DNA of 64,000 nt, taken from contig JAMWBK010000004.1 in NCBI GenBank assembly GCA_029953675.1, positions 2,046,001-2,110,000 of the forward strand. The letters run 5' to 3'. The stretch comes from Rhodosorus marinus (lineage: Eukaryota > Rhodophyta > Stylonematophyceae > Stylonematales > Stylonemataceae). The position numbers and the translations under genes were made by a program. The first letter of the stretch is position 1; each line of letters begins with the position of its first letter. Of this stretch, positions 22,980 to 32,317 are shown piece after piece. The notes beneath the pieces were generated by a model. The model searched no databases. It saw only the letters and a program-made list of their open reading frames with translations, and was not told where the DNA came from.

Positions 22980-23860
22980 TCAGTACTTAGACAGTGGCTC
23001 ATGATCAAAAACCGGAAATTTGGCTCTGCGGCTTTCTTCTTCCTCCACCTTCACCTCAGGCTGAGCCAATCGAACGGTCCCAACGCGATTAGGTGCCTCT
23101 CCTGCATCTGTGCATTCTTGCAAAGCAATCGGATCAATGTGGACCTTCACATCTCTCTCAAGGCTACGCGGACATAGAGTGCATAGAGAGGAGACGACTT
23201 TCGATAGAATCGAAATTCAACATCTCCATCCGGTTCTTCTGCGTCAAACCTCTCGGGGCCAGGTATCCGAGTATTAAACGACCATTGTTCGTCGAAATAC
23301 CTCAGATCGTGCAACGCCGTGCGGCCTCTCTTTGTCCAGCAAAAGTTGACGAAAATCCAGACAAGTATTGGGAACACGCAAGCGTCGATATTTTTAATCC
23401 CAGGCATGCTAGCTCTTGCACTCAACCTTGACAACCCCGGCACTTCGCTGCGCTCGATCTTAACAAACGTAAAGGCTTCTTGTTCTCTGGGCTAAGTACA
23501 GTAGAGGATATCCATGTCTAACAAATACAAACAAAACCCGAACGAACCGATTCTTCAGAACGTCCTGGCGGCCAGGAATGACCATGTTTGGATTCCATTC
23601 TTTTGGTAGTTCGATCTCAAGGAACACAACGCTTCTTGTTTTCTGAACTATGAACAACAGAACGTATCCAATATACTACAAAAGATAAGCATAGACCGCA
23701 CCTAATGCTTCAGAGAACCTTCTGAAGTCCAGGAAGACCGCCAGGTTTCCAGAGCTCTGTGAATGCCACCACTTTGAAGACGGACGACAAATGTGTCAGT
23801 AAAAGCGTTTTGTGAGTGTCCGAAGCCTGCCTCCTGTAGAATAGGTTTTGGGGGCTAAGT
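22980..23860 (-). CDS. Unidentified multi-exon protein (provisional model)
   Basis: I do not recognise this gene. Several exon-like blocks on the minus strand join in phase. FKVVAFTELWKPGGLPGLQK (about 23806-23745) ends at a GT donor. Next comes VVFLEIELPKEWNPNMVIPG with a following QDVLKNRFVR (about 23641-23550). Then IERSEVPGLSRL, DACVFPILVWIFVNFCW (hydrophobic) and TALHDLRYFDEQWSFNTRIP (about 23465-23210). A last acidic block ends VFDHEPLSKY at 22982-22980. The final junction, near 23165-23220, needs a weak donor. Its 5' end would lie very close to the divergent FIS1 start at 23903, so the two may share a promoter. Start codon not found. Confidence 0.35.
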
Positions 23861-23902
23861 TTTGGTACTGCTGGTCTATCTTGTAGAAGCCATCAATAAT
23901 CT

Positions 23903-24612
23903 ATGAACTTCACAGATGATTCGAGTATTGAGCCTTTTCTGAAGGTAAGGAGCCACAGTATTCCTTCAAGCTGCTGCGGTTTCGTGTTTTTTTTTTAGTT
24001 TTTAGACAAGCGTAGCTCTGTCTGGTTTATTTGAGCTCTCTAAACTCGTGGCCGTAGGACTTTGAAGCTCAATACATAGCGCAGCAAGAAGCAGAGCATC
24101 CAGATGCGGACGCGACGTTCAACTATGGATGGGCTTTGATACGGTCAAAGCCCGTACAGAACGTAGTCAAGGGGAGGAAGTTGATGCAAGGTATGCATGT
24201 CGCATCTAGAAGTATTCAAGCCGGCATCTCATTATAGCTTGAAAAATGCTGTCTTTTGTTTGCAATAGACCTTCTTTCGAGGGGCTACAACAAAACCGAC
24301 TGCCTCTACTACGTCGCCATGGCAGACTACAAGTTGGACAATGCATTGGTATGACAAACAAGAACAACCAAAACGAAAACCGAGAAAAAAAAGGATTGGG
24401 ATTTTTGTCAATAACAACTCTTATGATATCTATAGGAAGCTAGAAAGAACCTGGAAACCATTCTACGAGTGGACCCAGAATGCCGACCCGCTAAAATCCT
24501 TTTGCAGTCTGTTGACGACAAGATTAGCAAGGACGGATGGGTTGGAGTTGGTCTCGCCGGCCTTGGCATAGCCGCAGTAGCTGGGGTTCTCTCCGCAATA
24601 TCCAGGAAGTGA
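23903..24612 (+). CDS. FIS1: Mitochondrial/peroxisomal fission protein Fis1
   Basis: Four exons (23903-23944, 24058-24190, 24269-24348, 24436-24612) give 143 residues (family about 150). The TPR-like core is clear: DATFNYGWALIRSKP, LLSRGYNKTDCLYYVAMADY (the RRDCLYYLA-type motif) and NALEARKNLETILRVDPECR. The C-terminus is a tail anchor, GWVGVGLAGLGIAAVAGVLS, followed by ISRK. Fis1 sits in the outer membrane of mitochondria and peroxisomes and takes part in recruiting the dynamin-type fission machinery. The N-terminal arm MNFTDDSSIEPFLKDFEAQY precedes the core. It is divergent from the candidate gene to the left and convergent with acetylglutamate kinase to the right. Complete and secure. Confidence 0.93.
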
Positions 24613-24644
24613 GCGTTGCAGTTCTCTCTGCCCCGTCGACATGG

Positions 24645-24880
24645 TCACTGAGCGTCAGTCGGAGGAATTGAAATGGATCTTCCATTCCTCAACTTTGTAA
24701 CGAGCGGTAAGGCAGCGGCCAGAAAGTAGCAGGCAAAAAAAGTTCTCCCAGCGTCAATCCCCTGCACGATCAGGAGTATAAACACCGCTGCACCAGTGCC
24801 ATCTCCATAAGTTCGGACGGAAGAGAATATCATCGCAGGAGTGTACATAGCCTGTGAAACTATTGAGAGTTGAGATAAAA
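24645..24880 (-). CDS. Small hydrophobic open frame, unidentified
   Basis: An open frame of about 70 codons on the minus strand follows an acceptor-like TTTCACAG at about 24867 and ends in TGA at 24645. It contains a membrane-like stretch (GAAVFILLIVQG, then AGRTFFACYFLAAALPLV) and a polar tail. Its position, between the 3' ends of FIS1 and acetylglutamate kinase, would make it a separate short gene or the last exon of one. A possible upstream start is MLLIL at about 24902, but the intron would be only about 36 nt. Weak candidate. Confidence 0.2.
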
Positions 24881-25040
24881 CGTCCAACCAGAATCAGAAG
24901 CATTTTGACGAGCTTCCACGAGGTGCCCCGAGGTCAATATTCTTCCTCTTGGACGTTTCTTTGTAGGCTTTCTTTAGATGTTATTGTCCGAACATGTAGA
25001 ACTGAGTTTGTGGTGGAGTACTTGACGGCTACAACCTGAG

Positions 25041-26213
25041 CTATTGAGTAATCATTGTGCCAATGCCTTGGTCTTCGAACAATTCTAGGAGCAAGGAATG
25101 AGGTCTCCTACCGTCAACGATATGAGTCTCCTTCACCTGTGCCTTGAGTGCGTCAGTACAGCATTGTACCTGTCAGGTATTCGGTATGCATGAGTTTAGA
25201 TGCGGCTTTTGTGACAGTCTTGACTCGTTTGGGTGGTTTCTTGCTTTAAAATCACCTTTGGAATCATGCCACCGGAAATGATTCCTTCCGAGATGAGGTC
25301 TTGAGTTTGCCCATAGGTCAGACTCGAGTACAGTGTCTCTATCTCCTTGGGATCCTTCATGACTCCTGGAACGTCTGTCATCATGATAAGCTTCCTGGCT
25401 TTGAGCTCCGAAGCAATATCTCCTGCGAGCGTATCTGCGTTGATGTTATAGGCAGTTCCATCGTCGCTAGTGGCAATCGAAGAGACGACGGGGATAAAAC
25501 CACCGGAAATTAAAGTATCTATGAGCGTACTGTCCACACTTGTAACTTCTCCAACCAAGCCCAGATCTGGGTTCTTCTGCTTTGCGACGATCATCCTCGC
25601 ATCCTTCCCACAGATTCCCACAGCCTTTGATCCACATTGGTTAATAAGGGACACAAGATCCTTGTTCACTTTTCCAGCGAGGACCATTTCTACAACTTCC
25701 ATCGTTTGCTCGTCTGTGACTCTGAGTCCGTTTCGAAAAACAGCCTCGATATTAAGCCTCTTCAGCATAACGTTTACTGCTGGTCCTCCTCCATGTACAA
25801 GCACAACGTTCACTCCAAACGACCTCAAAAAAGCCACGTCGCCCACAACCTTAGCCTTCAACTCCTCAGAAGCCATCGCTGCCCCTCCATACTTGACCAC
25901 CACAACCTCACCAACCAACGCCTTCGCCTTATCCTTTAAAGCCTCCGGATCAACAACATACCCATCATCTACAACAGAAACATCGCCCAATCCAGGCAAC
26001 TTAACCCCAGACAACTGAACGCGAGCCAGTCTACTCCTTCTACGAGCACACCTTTCCCTACCACCATCAATCCCTTTCAACCCAATCACAGAATTCACGA
26101 ATCCAACCATCCTGTATCGTATCGAATGTCCAGTAACTTGTCAAATCTACCAACATCTATATATATATATCAACATGTAAGCAGAAGGTAACTCTTCCTT
26201 ACCATTTAGACAT
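25041..26213 (-). CDS. NAGK: Acetylglutamate kinase, plastid arginine pathway
   Basis: The core is two exons, 26111-25256 and 25169-25041. An 11-nt first exon (26213-26203, MSKW) can be joined in phase; otherwise translation starts at ATG 26110. From the latter the protein has 327 residues. A basic N-terminus suggests a transit peptide. Catalytic and binding elements: [25 protein letters not shown] (acetylglutamate/ATP site), [32 protein letters not shown] and GGMIPKV. The last exon supplies [17 protein letters not shown] and the GIGTMI tail, which in plants and cyanobacteria is near the arginine and PII contact region. The enzyme phosphorylates N-acetylglutamate, the controlled step of arginine synthesis. 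In several red algae argB is plastid-encoded; here it is nuclear with introns. Confidence 0.93.
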
Positions 26214-26313
26214 TCTTCGAGATCGATCAACGTCTTCCCCTTCTTAAGAAATCCATCAACCTCCGACTTCGCTTGGCAATCTCCTCTCAAACCCAGCCGA
26301 ACAGGCTGTCCCA
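26111..26313 (-). promoter_or_regulatory. Upstream ORF in the acetylglutamate kinase leader
   Basis: An ATG at 26313 opens a frame MGQPVRLGLRGDCQAKSEVD..., running to a GTAAGG donor at 26202. After splicing to the acceptor before 26111 it reads on as GWLDS and stops a few codons inside the kinase coding sequence, in another frame. It therefore overlaps both possible kinase starts (26213, 26110). By position it could limit kinase translation. Arginine-controlled upstream peptides are known in fungal arginine genes, but no sequence likeness is claimed. The transcript start is unknown, so this ORF may not lie in the mRNA. Confidence 0.35.
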
Positions 26314-27377
26314 TAGAGAGGATTGGAATTATAAAGGGTTGCTGGTGGGGAGAGACTGTTCCAAAATTGAGTTAGAATCTGGCTTTTAAAGCAGAAGGTT
26401 ACTTATATATATTGATCGGCATTGCAAGCAGAGAGAGCACTTGCTCCTTCACGATCTCCGCGGACTACTATCGAGCCCTATCCCGCGCGAAGATTCGCGA
26501 CCGAAATGGTTGCGCGTGTGATAGGCTGTTTGGAAGTTCTTTGAGCTCTAAACGGTTATTCTATGTGCTCATATGAAATTTATCAAAAGAAACCATCAAC
26601 TGTAACGCTTTTTTGTTCCTCTCGAGCTCCGCCTGACCATGTCGATGCCGTCCCATGAGAGGATTCGCAACGTCAGGGGTTGAGTAGTTGCGCCCCGGTG
26701 TGACAAGTCAGTCAAGACGCGAGGAGCTCAGGCAAGAAGAGAAACATGTCGAGATGAATTCTTTATTGTACACTGCGACAGTTCAGCGATCCATGTGCAG
26801 CTAGATAGTGCAGTGGTGGGCAGCCTGTGCCCATTTTCCGATTGCATCCTGAAGTTGTAAAAGTCTTGCCTAGGACGCACCTGGTGGCATCTGTGGGAGT
26901 TTCTCTCGCCGAGGTCTGTCGGTAGCCAAGACTCTTAGAGAGGGCACCAAGCAGTTCAGGGTCCGTCTCTTAGCAACAGGTGTCCGTGGTGCTTATCCCC
27001 GTACAAAGAAAAAGTATTTCATGAGTTGTTTCGAAGTGAGCTCAACCGGAACTTTTCACTCATAGATGTATTCCATACTTGGACATGTAACACTACCTTC
27101 AAGACTGGCTAACTTCACTTACCCCAGCTCGATCCAACTGCTCTCATCGTCATCAATTTGGATGTCCCACCTCGGACTGTTCCACCTGTGGGTCGATTGC
27201 TGATGATGAGGCAAACTCGGAGTGATAAAGAAGACGGTGGAGAGCGGCAAGCTGCTGTGCTCCTCATAACAAAGTAGGACAGAGAGCAACAGAGGACTGT
27301 ATTTACATGATTTAATTGATCCTTAAGAGTAGTGATTTCGGTAGAAGGTTCGTACCTGTTGCAACGAAAAGTTGGTT
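26314..27377. other. Intergenic region, nothing recognised
   Basis: About 1 kb without exon-like sequence. It contains the shared upstream region of the divergent acetylglutamate kinase and ZNF830-like genes. A dinucleotide AT run lies just outside, at 26157-26170, inside the kinase leader intron. I see no RNA gene or repeat. Confidence 0.4.
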
Positions 27378-28341
27378 ATGGAGAAGTTGGGTGATCGGCA
27401 CACGAAGTTGAAAGATCTCATGCGTAAGAGGAAACTTGAGCGCAGAAAAGGGCAAGTTTCGAGTGTCCCTGATCAACGTCGTAGTCACCAGCCTAGTTCA
27501 GCCCAGAAGGAAGTGATTGCGGAGAGGGAGGTTGTGGAGAAGGCGACGGGGTTGGGTGGGCTTGCCGGTTACGGAGGGGGTGATTCTGATGGAAGCGATG
27601 AAGACAGTCACTCTAGTAGTTCTGAAAAGTCTCAAGGGGAGAGGCTTCCATCGGTAATGTCCCACGAGAAAGTGAAAAGGGATGATCCTCTTTGTTGATG
27701 TCTGGATAATTGAGAGTATGCGGTCCACCCGTTTGTTTGTCAATTGGCAGAACTTCTTCGATCAATCGCGAACGTCAGGCGCAACAAAGGAAGTAGAAAC
27801 AGTGAACAAGGAAGAAAGGCCTGCTGAGCTTGAAGGATTTGAGGATCAGCTTGCGCAACTAGAGGACGAGGTTCAAAAGGAAGTTGAAGAGATAGAGGAA
27901 GAAAAGCACGAGGTATTGTCGAACCCATCAATGTTCTTCCGAATCTGAGTAGACAGCAGTTACAATCGAATCAACATCATCATAATTTGTAACTCGTTAC
28001 GTGAAGCTTAACGCACTGCAGTGATTTCATCTCTGGAGAGCTTAACTGGAATACCGTTCCAAACGTTCGTCTAGGTGGAGTTCGACGAGCTCGAGTTGGA
28101 AGACATGCACAGGGAGGATGAGCAGGACGAAATACAGAAGAAAGTGCAATCGTTTAGGGAGAGAGTTGTTGAGGTCACACGCAAACGAAGTCGGGACAGA
28201 ATGATCAAGTCAGGCGTTCCAGAACAGGTGCCTGTGACCAAAAGAATCTCGGACAACCGAGCTGCAGGTGCCGCGGAGTCGGAAGATGATGATGGAGACG
28301 ACATTGATTTCGACCTGGATTGGAGGTCAAAGGGATTGTGA
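27378..28341 (+). CDS. ZNF830/CCDC16-like protein without the zinc finger
   Basis: Three exons (27378-27653, 27751-27912, 28075-28341) join in phase to 234 residues. The middle and C-terminal regions match the ZNF830 plan: an LPSNFFDQ motif spans the first junction, followed by a glutamate-rich coiled coil and the ending DIDFDLDWRSKGL, close to the family's acidic stretch plus DWR-K-G end. ZNF830 proteins associate with late spliceosomes. The N-terminus has the basic KLKDLMRKRKLERRK start expected of the family but lacks the single C2H2 zinc finger that normally follows; instead there is a serine/glycine/aspartate-rich linker. I saw no upstream exon encoding a finger. Assignment rests on two short motifs, so it is moderate. 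Confidence 0.6.
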
Positions 28342-28645
28342 GGCGTACAGCAGCTTTGCAGCCTGAACATCCCGCATTCTGGCTACTGCAATCCGGTGTG
28401 GACGAATAGTGGACCTATACCCCGGATACTGGTCAACCATTCGTCGGGACGTTCCGGAAATCGATCAGTCAGATACTTGGCGTAGCTGCTTACTGGTCTA
28501 CGCAAGCCGAGTCGAGTTCACGCTACCCACTTAATATGAACTAACTGAAACTATATGATTTAAGGTTGTGCCATGGTACATAGGAAGAGTGAATCAATGA
28601 AATAAAAAGGGGGACCTGTTGATAGAAGTTCGCACCGCACATAAA

Positions 28646-30350
28646 TCAAGTCTTCGCCTTCTTCCGAGCTCGTTCCAATATCTCATGGTCGTCCTCTTCG
28701 ACTTCTATCCCTCCCCCCACGCCAGAATCAGAACAATCACCATCATCCGACTCCTCGGACGAATCTTCAGATGTGAACTCGGGGAACTCTTCAAGTTTCC
28801 TCGCGACGGACTTCACTTGCTGCAAAAGCTGTTTCTCTCTGATCCTCAAAGCGATGGCAATTTTTCGACGAACGGCGAGCTCTCCAGACCCTTCCCCCTC
28901 GATCACCTTCAGATCTTCTTCAAGGCTTGTGCGATATTGACCAAGTACCTTTTCAACGATAACATCGAGCTCGTCTAGCACTGATTCTTCCAAGCTCGCA
29001 CTATCCAATGCCTCGAAAAATCTGAAAAACCAAACACGACACCAAAAGGACACAGCTAAGCAAAAGCTTTTTCGCAGGCGTTTCGGATGTGACTGTGCTC
29101 GTATTGTTTAGGTTGCTGTGCTACTTGCGTTCAATACCAAAGTACGCCAGACGACCATGACTGCCCTGTCTAAAATTTTACTTACGCTTGAAGGGTTTCA
29201 ACCTGTGCGTCAACATCACTCTTATCGACTTGAGACTGGATCACTTGGGCTGACAAAGTCGCACCGCGAAGGAGCGCTAGCAGAGCGCACAGTCCGATGT
29301 ATCCACTCTTCCTGAAGCTGAACGGGAAGAAGTAGTCGCTCTTTAGATCGTATCCACAGAATTGTTCCAATAGTTCTCTTCTGGACAAATTCCTGTTCGT
29401 CGCGAAGGTTTCAGATGAGAAGCATATGGTTGAGCTCTCGCAATGGAATTGATCGCAGCAAAATCGACATCTGCTCCAAGTCGGTCTCACCGATTATCTA
29501 CTCGAAACGAGACAGGGCAGTTCTTAATCAGCCGTTCCACAGACTGAGATATGAACTTTCCGGGTAGCGAGATCTCATCGTAGCGGTTGACTGGTAGGTC
29601 AAAGTATGGTGATTCTATGTACCCATATAGTTGTACAAGTCGAGCATTTGCGAGGTTTCCGAAAGTATTGTATACCTCTTCTCCAATATCTATGTCCTTT
29701 ACGGCCTCCATTGTGAGATGATCGGGTCCAGATTCAAAAGTCTCCTCGTCGTCATAGAAAACCCTGGCATTGTTCAGAGTTACAGACGCGTTGAGAACAT
29801 CTGCGAGTGGGGTCATGGCCACTGAATCGTCGTTATACTCGCCGGACGAAAAGCTGTAGGCCTGTACTATACACAAGAGGTGGAGCCATTCCTCAAAGCT
29901 CATATCCAGACCTTTGGAGCGCAGAATAGGATTCACTATTTCTTTGAACCTTTTTTCGGCCTCCTGACGGGTAGGTGAGAGTTCGATTGAGCAGCCGCGT
30001 AGTTGATCGAGCTCCTCGGGTGTCCAAAGTATTGTCGCATTGAGCGTATTCCAGTGGATTTCGTCCAGGAATCGAAGGTATGGTACAAACTTTGAGCTGT
30101 CGCCCTTCAACATCTCGATCTTCAATGCCACGCCCGTTCTCTCGATGGCGGTCAGATCATTGGATATCGATCGGTCACCAACAATTCGCCATTCTTTGGG
30201 TACACGAAACAGAATTTCGCCGCGCGAGATGCTCTCCTTCGCGATCATTCCCCGGGCATGCAGACCGGGCAAAACGACAATCTCAACCTTGGGATTAAGG
30301 CAAAAGCCATGGCTATCGCACCATTCTGTCAAGACATCGAGCGTTTTCAT
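28646..30350 (-). CDS. SETD6/Rkm4-type protein lysine methyltransferase
   Basis: Three exons (30350-29491, 29392-29186, 29021-28646) give 480 residues. The SET domain is split in the usual way of the LSMT/SETD3/SETD6 group: LPGLHARGMIAKESISRGEI at the start, then SFEEWLHLLCIVQAYSF and AMTPLADVLNASVTLNNARV (the Rkm4/SETD6 form, with N-A in place of N-H-S), then GEEVYNTFGNLANARLVQLY ending in a GY. The Rubis-subs-bind-like C-terminal helices occupy exons 2-3 and end in a long acidic tail and a basic RARKKAKT that could act as a nuclear signal. Yeast Rkm4 methylates ribosomal protein eL42; human SETD6 methylates RelA. The substrate here is unknown. ATG 30350 is the first in frame; an upstream exon is possible because a donor-like GTAAGT precedes it. 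Confidence 0.85.
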
Positions 30351-30610
30351 CAAGATAGAGCGCTCACTTACGATCACAGGCCATGCATACTAACACAAGC
30401 AGCTTTATTCGTCCAGACTTTGCCAGCCAAGACATCAGCCCAGGCATCCCGGACTCCTGACTCTTTCAAGTAAGCAGCGCAGCACCATTCCGTCATTTTC
30501 AAGGACTTTCCAAGGGTTTTCGATCGATGACGATCTGGAGGCCCTTGAAACTATATCAGGATAGAAGAGCTACTGCAATCCAGCCAGCCTTTCAATTCTT
30601 GCATCTTGTT

Positions 30611-30847
30611 CTAGGTCTCAACGGCTCCAACTCGAACGAGTTTCTCTTGAAGGAAACCAGGAGGGAAGCCGTAAAGTTCCGAAATCGCTAGATCAAGCTG
30701 TTCGAGGGTTCTTTTCTGCTGAAGCTTGGTCACATTAGTGGTGAAGAAGTTTAAGACGAGACGAACTAGACGGTTGTTCGCAGAGCGAAGAGGCACAGCC
30801 AAGATGCGCACCAGGGACAAGTCCCTACCAAGTACTCCCTTTGCCTA
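30611..30847 (-). CDS. Unidentified exon-like frame
   Basis: After an acceptor-like CAACCTAG near 30848, an open frame reads KGVLGRDLSLVRILAVPLRS and continues through LVLNFFTTNVTKLQQKRTLE to a stop at 30611. The composition looks like real protein (alternating hydrophobic and polar, ELYGFPPGF near the end), but I do not recognise the family. It lies downstream of the Clp-like gene on the same strand and may be the end of another gene whose 5' exons I could not place. Confidence 0.3.
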
Positions 30848-30870
30848 GGTTGTTGACCTCAGTGACCCAC

Positions 30871-31050
30871 ATGCCGAAATCAAAGCCTTTAGCACAGGAC
30901 GGAGCTACAGAAAGGCCATCAATATCCTCACTTGCCGTGAAACCTAATCAAGATATCAACCTAGAGCTCAAGCAAAAGTATGCAGCAGAGCTCAGGCAAA
31001 AGTATGCAGCAGAGCTCAAGCAGGAGGTTTCGGATACTAGAACGTGGTAG
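30871..31050 (+). CDS. Small open frame with 8-residue repeats
   Basis: A 59-codon frame starts with MPKSKPLAQDGATERPS and contains repeats of ELKQKYAA encoded by 24-bp tandem units at 30964, 30988 and 31012. The repeats predict a short amphipathic helix. No homolog is recognised, and there is no other evidence that it is translated. It sits between two minus-strand genes. Confidence 0.25.
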   Translation: MPKSKPLAQDGATERPSISSLAVKPNQDINLELKQKYAAELRQKYAAELKQEVSDTRTW

Positions 31051-31152
31051 GGACGTTGCTGGACAGCGGATTTGGTGGGGGGTCGCCTTTGAGTGAGTTG
31101 GGCTTTGATTTAATATTACAATATGTAAAGCTCTTCGACATAAATACTATTT

Positions 31153-32130
31153 CTACAGCACAGCTAAGGGCGAGTCGGGTATGCTGGTTGACTTGACAGA
31201 GGAGTTGGAAGTCTCCATCGAGACGCGATGCAAAGCTGAGCGTATGGACATGGCTGGGGTGACCATCTTTCTTCTCGGGCCGGTTCCGGTAGCCTGGCCG
31301 GGCTTATTCTTGTCCGGAGCTGAGAAGCGTCGACCAAAAGCAGCGCCGAGGTCAAGGTTCTGGAAATCGGTGCTGTTCATTGGAGTGTCTTGTTGGGAGA
31401 TTTCCTGGAACAGCTCATCCGAAGCGACATCGGTCGTTCGTGATACCTCCCGAACGAGACTTTTTAAGTTACAGCACCCTTCAAATTCACCAACAATGGT
31501 GAGCAGATCAATCGCTTTCCCTGGGAGGTGCTGGTGCGGGAAATGTTCTTGGGTCATGGTTACTGCCGCCGAGATGGCCTTGTTGCTCAACAACATGCCC
31601 ATCGTGTCCTCTAGATATCGCTTATTGGCGTTGAGGCACTCAATTGATTGTGTGGCTGTCATTTCCCTGACCTCCACGGCTGTGAAGTAGCAGTAAAAGT
31701 TCGAGATACGCTGCAGCGATTTGTAACTGTTCGTAGTTGCAACACAAGTCAGGTCTCCCAAAGCAACCATTCTGCACAGGTCCCTGAACACGCTCCCACT
31801 GCAGCAGCACTGCCCTCCGAATATGGTTGAACAAGAACCATCTTCTAGTACTTTCAGAAGCTCGATGTTCGGAACGAACAGCACCGCTTTCTTTTGGGAG
31901 GCCAACTTGGCATACCCATCAAAGCTCTCCTCAAAGATTCCGCAGTCAGCGCTCTCTGTCACCAACCTGGCGACGTCCACTTCAATCGTAGGCACCGGGA
32001 AAACCTCCTTCAAACCGTTAAACACCGACCGCTTTCCAACGCCCGGCCTCCCATGCAGAATCACACTCCGATCATCCAACAAGCACTTGATCGAAGTAGA
32101 AATCTCGCAATCCCTGAACATTATCTCCAT
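31153..32130 (-). CDS. Free-standing degenerate Clp/Hsp100 ATPase domain
   Basis: An intronless 325-codon frame covers only the first nucleotide-binding domain of the Clp/Hsp100 family. The order is conserved: Walker A region VILHGRPGVGKR (about 23-34; family GEPGVGKT), a Walker B position reading VLFVPNIE (about 83-90; family ILFIDEIH), sensor-1 CVATTN (129-134), then the C-terminal alpha domain with ISAAVTMTQEHFPHQHLPGK leading into AIDLL. The acidic Walker B pair is replaced by P-N, the last Walker A residue is arginine, and the ALERRFQ arginine-finger segment is lost. It lacks the Clp N-domain, the second ATPase domain and any transit peptide. The tail beyond 230 is serine-rich. It should not hydrolyse ATP and may regulate a real Clp/Hsp100 partner; that role is inference. 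Confidence 0.75.
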   Translation of the reverse strand: MEIMFRDCEISTSIKCLLDDRSVILHGRPGVGKRSVFNGLKEVFPVPTIEVDVARLVTESADCGIFEESFDGYAKLASQKKAVLFVPNIELLKVLEDGSCSTIFGGQCCCSGSVFRDLCRMVALGDLTCVATTNSYKSLQRISNFYCYFTAVEVREMTATQSIECLNANKRYLEDTMGMLLSNKAISAAVTMTQEHFPHQHLPGKAIDLLTIVGEFEGCCNLKSLVREVSRTTDVASDELFQEISQQDTPMNSTDFQNLDLGAAFGRRFSAPDKNKPGQATGTGPRRKMVTPAMSIRSALHRVSMETSNSSVKSTSIPDSPLAVL

Positions 32131-32280
32131 CGTTCCCTGCTCACTCTATCCCTTCTCACCAAACACGTTACAAGTCTATGAGAACTCTCTTCCCCTACAG
32201 CCCACCCATCCCGCCGACAAAAAAAACAACATCTTATATGTTGTCTTGCGTGATCAGGAGAACTTGATTGCATTGTCGGC

Positions 32281-32317
32281 ACAGAGAGAGAGAGAGACAG
32301 AGAGAGAGACAGAGAGA
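32281..32317. repeat. GA-rich microsatellite
   Basis: The sequence is a run of GAGA units interrupted by AC (acagagagagag pattern), just upstream of the Clp-like gene (minus strand), where it reads as a CT-rich tract. Confidence 0.9.

Noticed and set aside
25470-26018. 182-codon plus-strand open frame
   Set aside because: It is opposite acetylglutamate kinase; its S/T/P-rich composition is what the complement of that gene produces.
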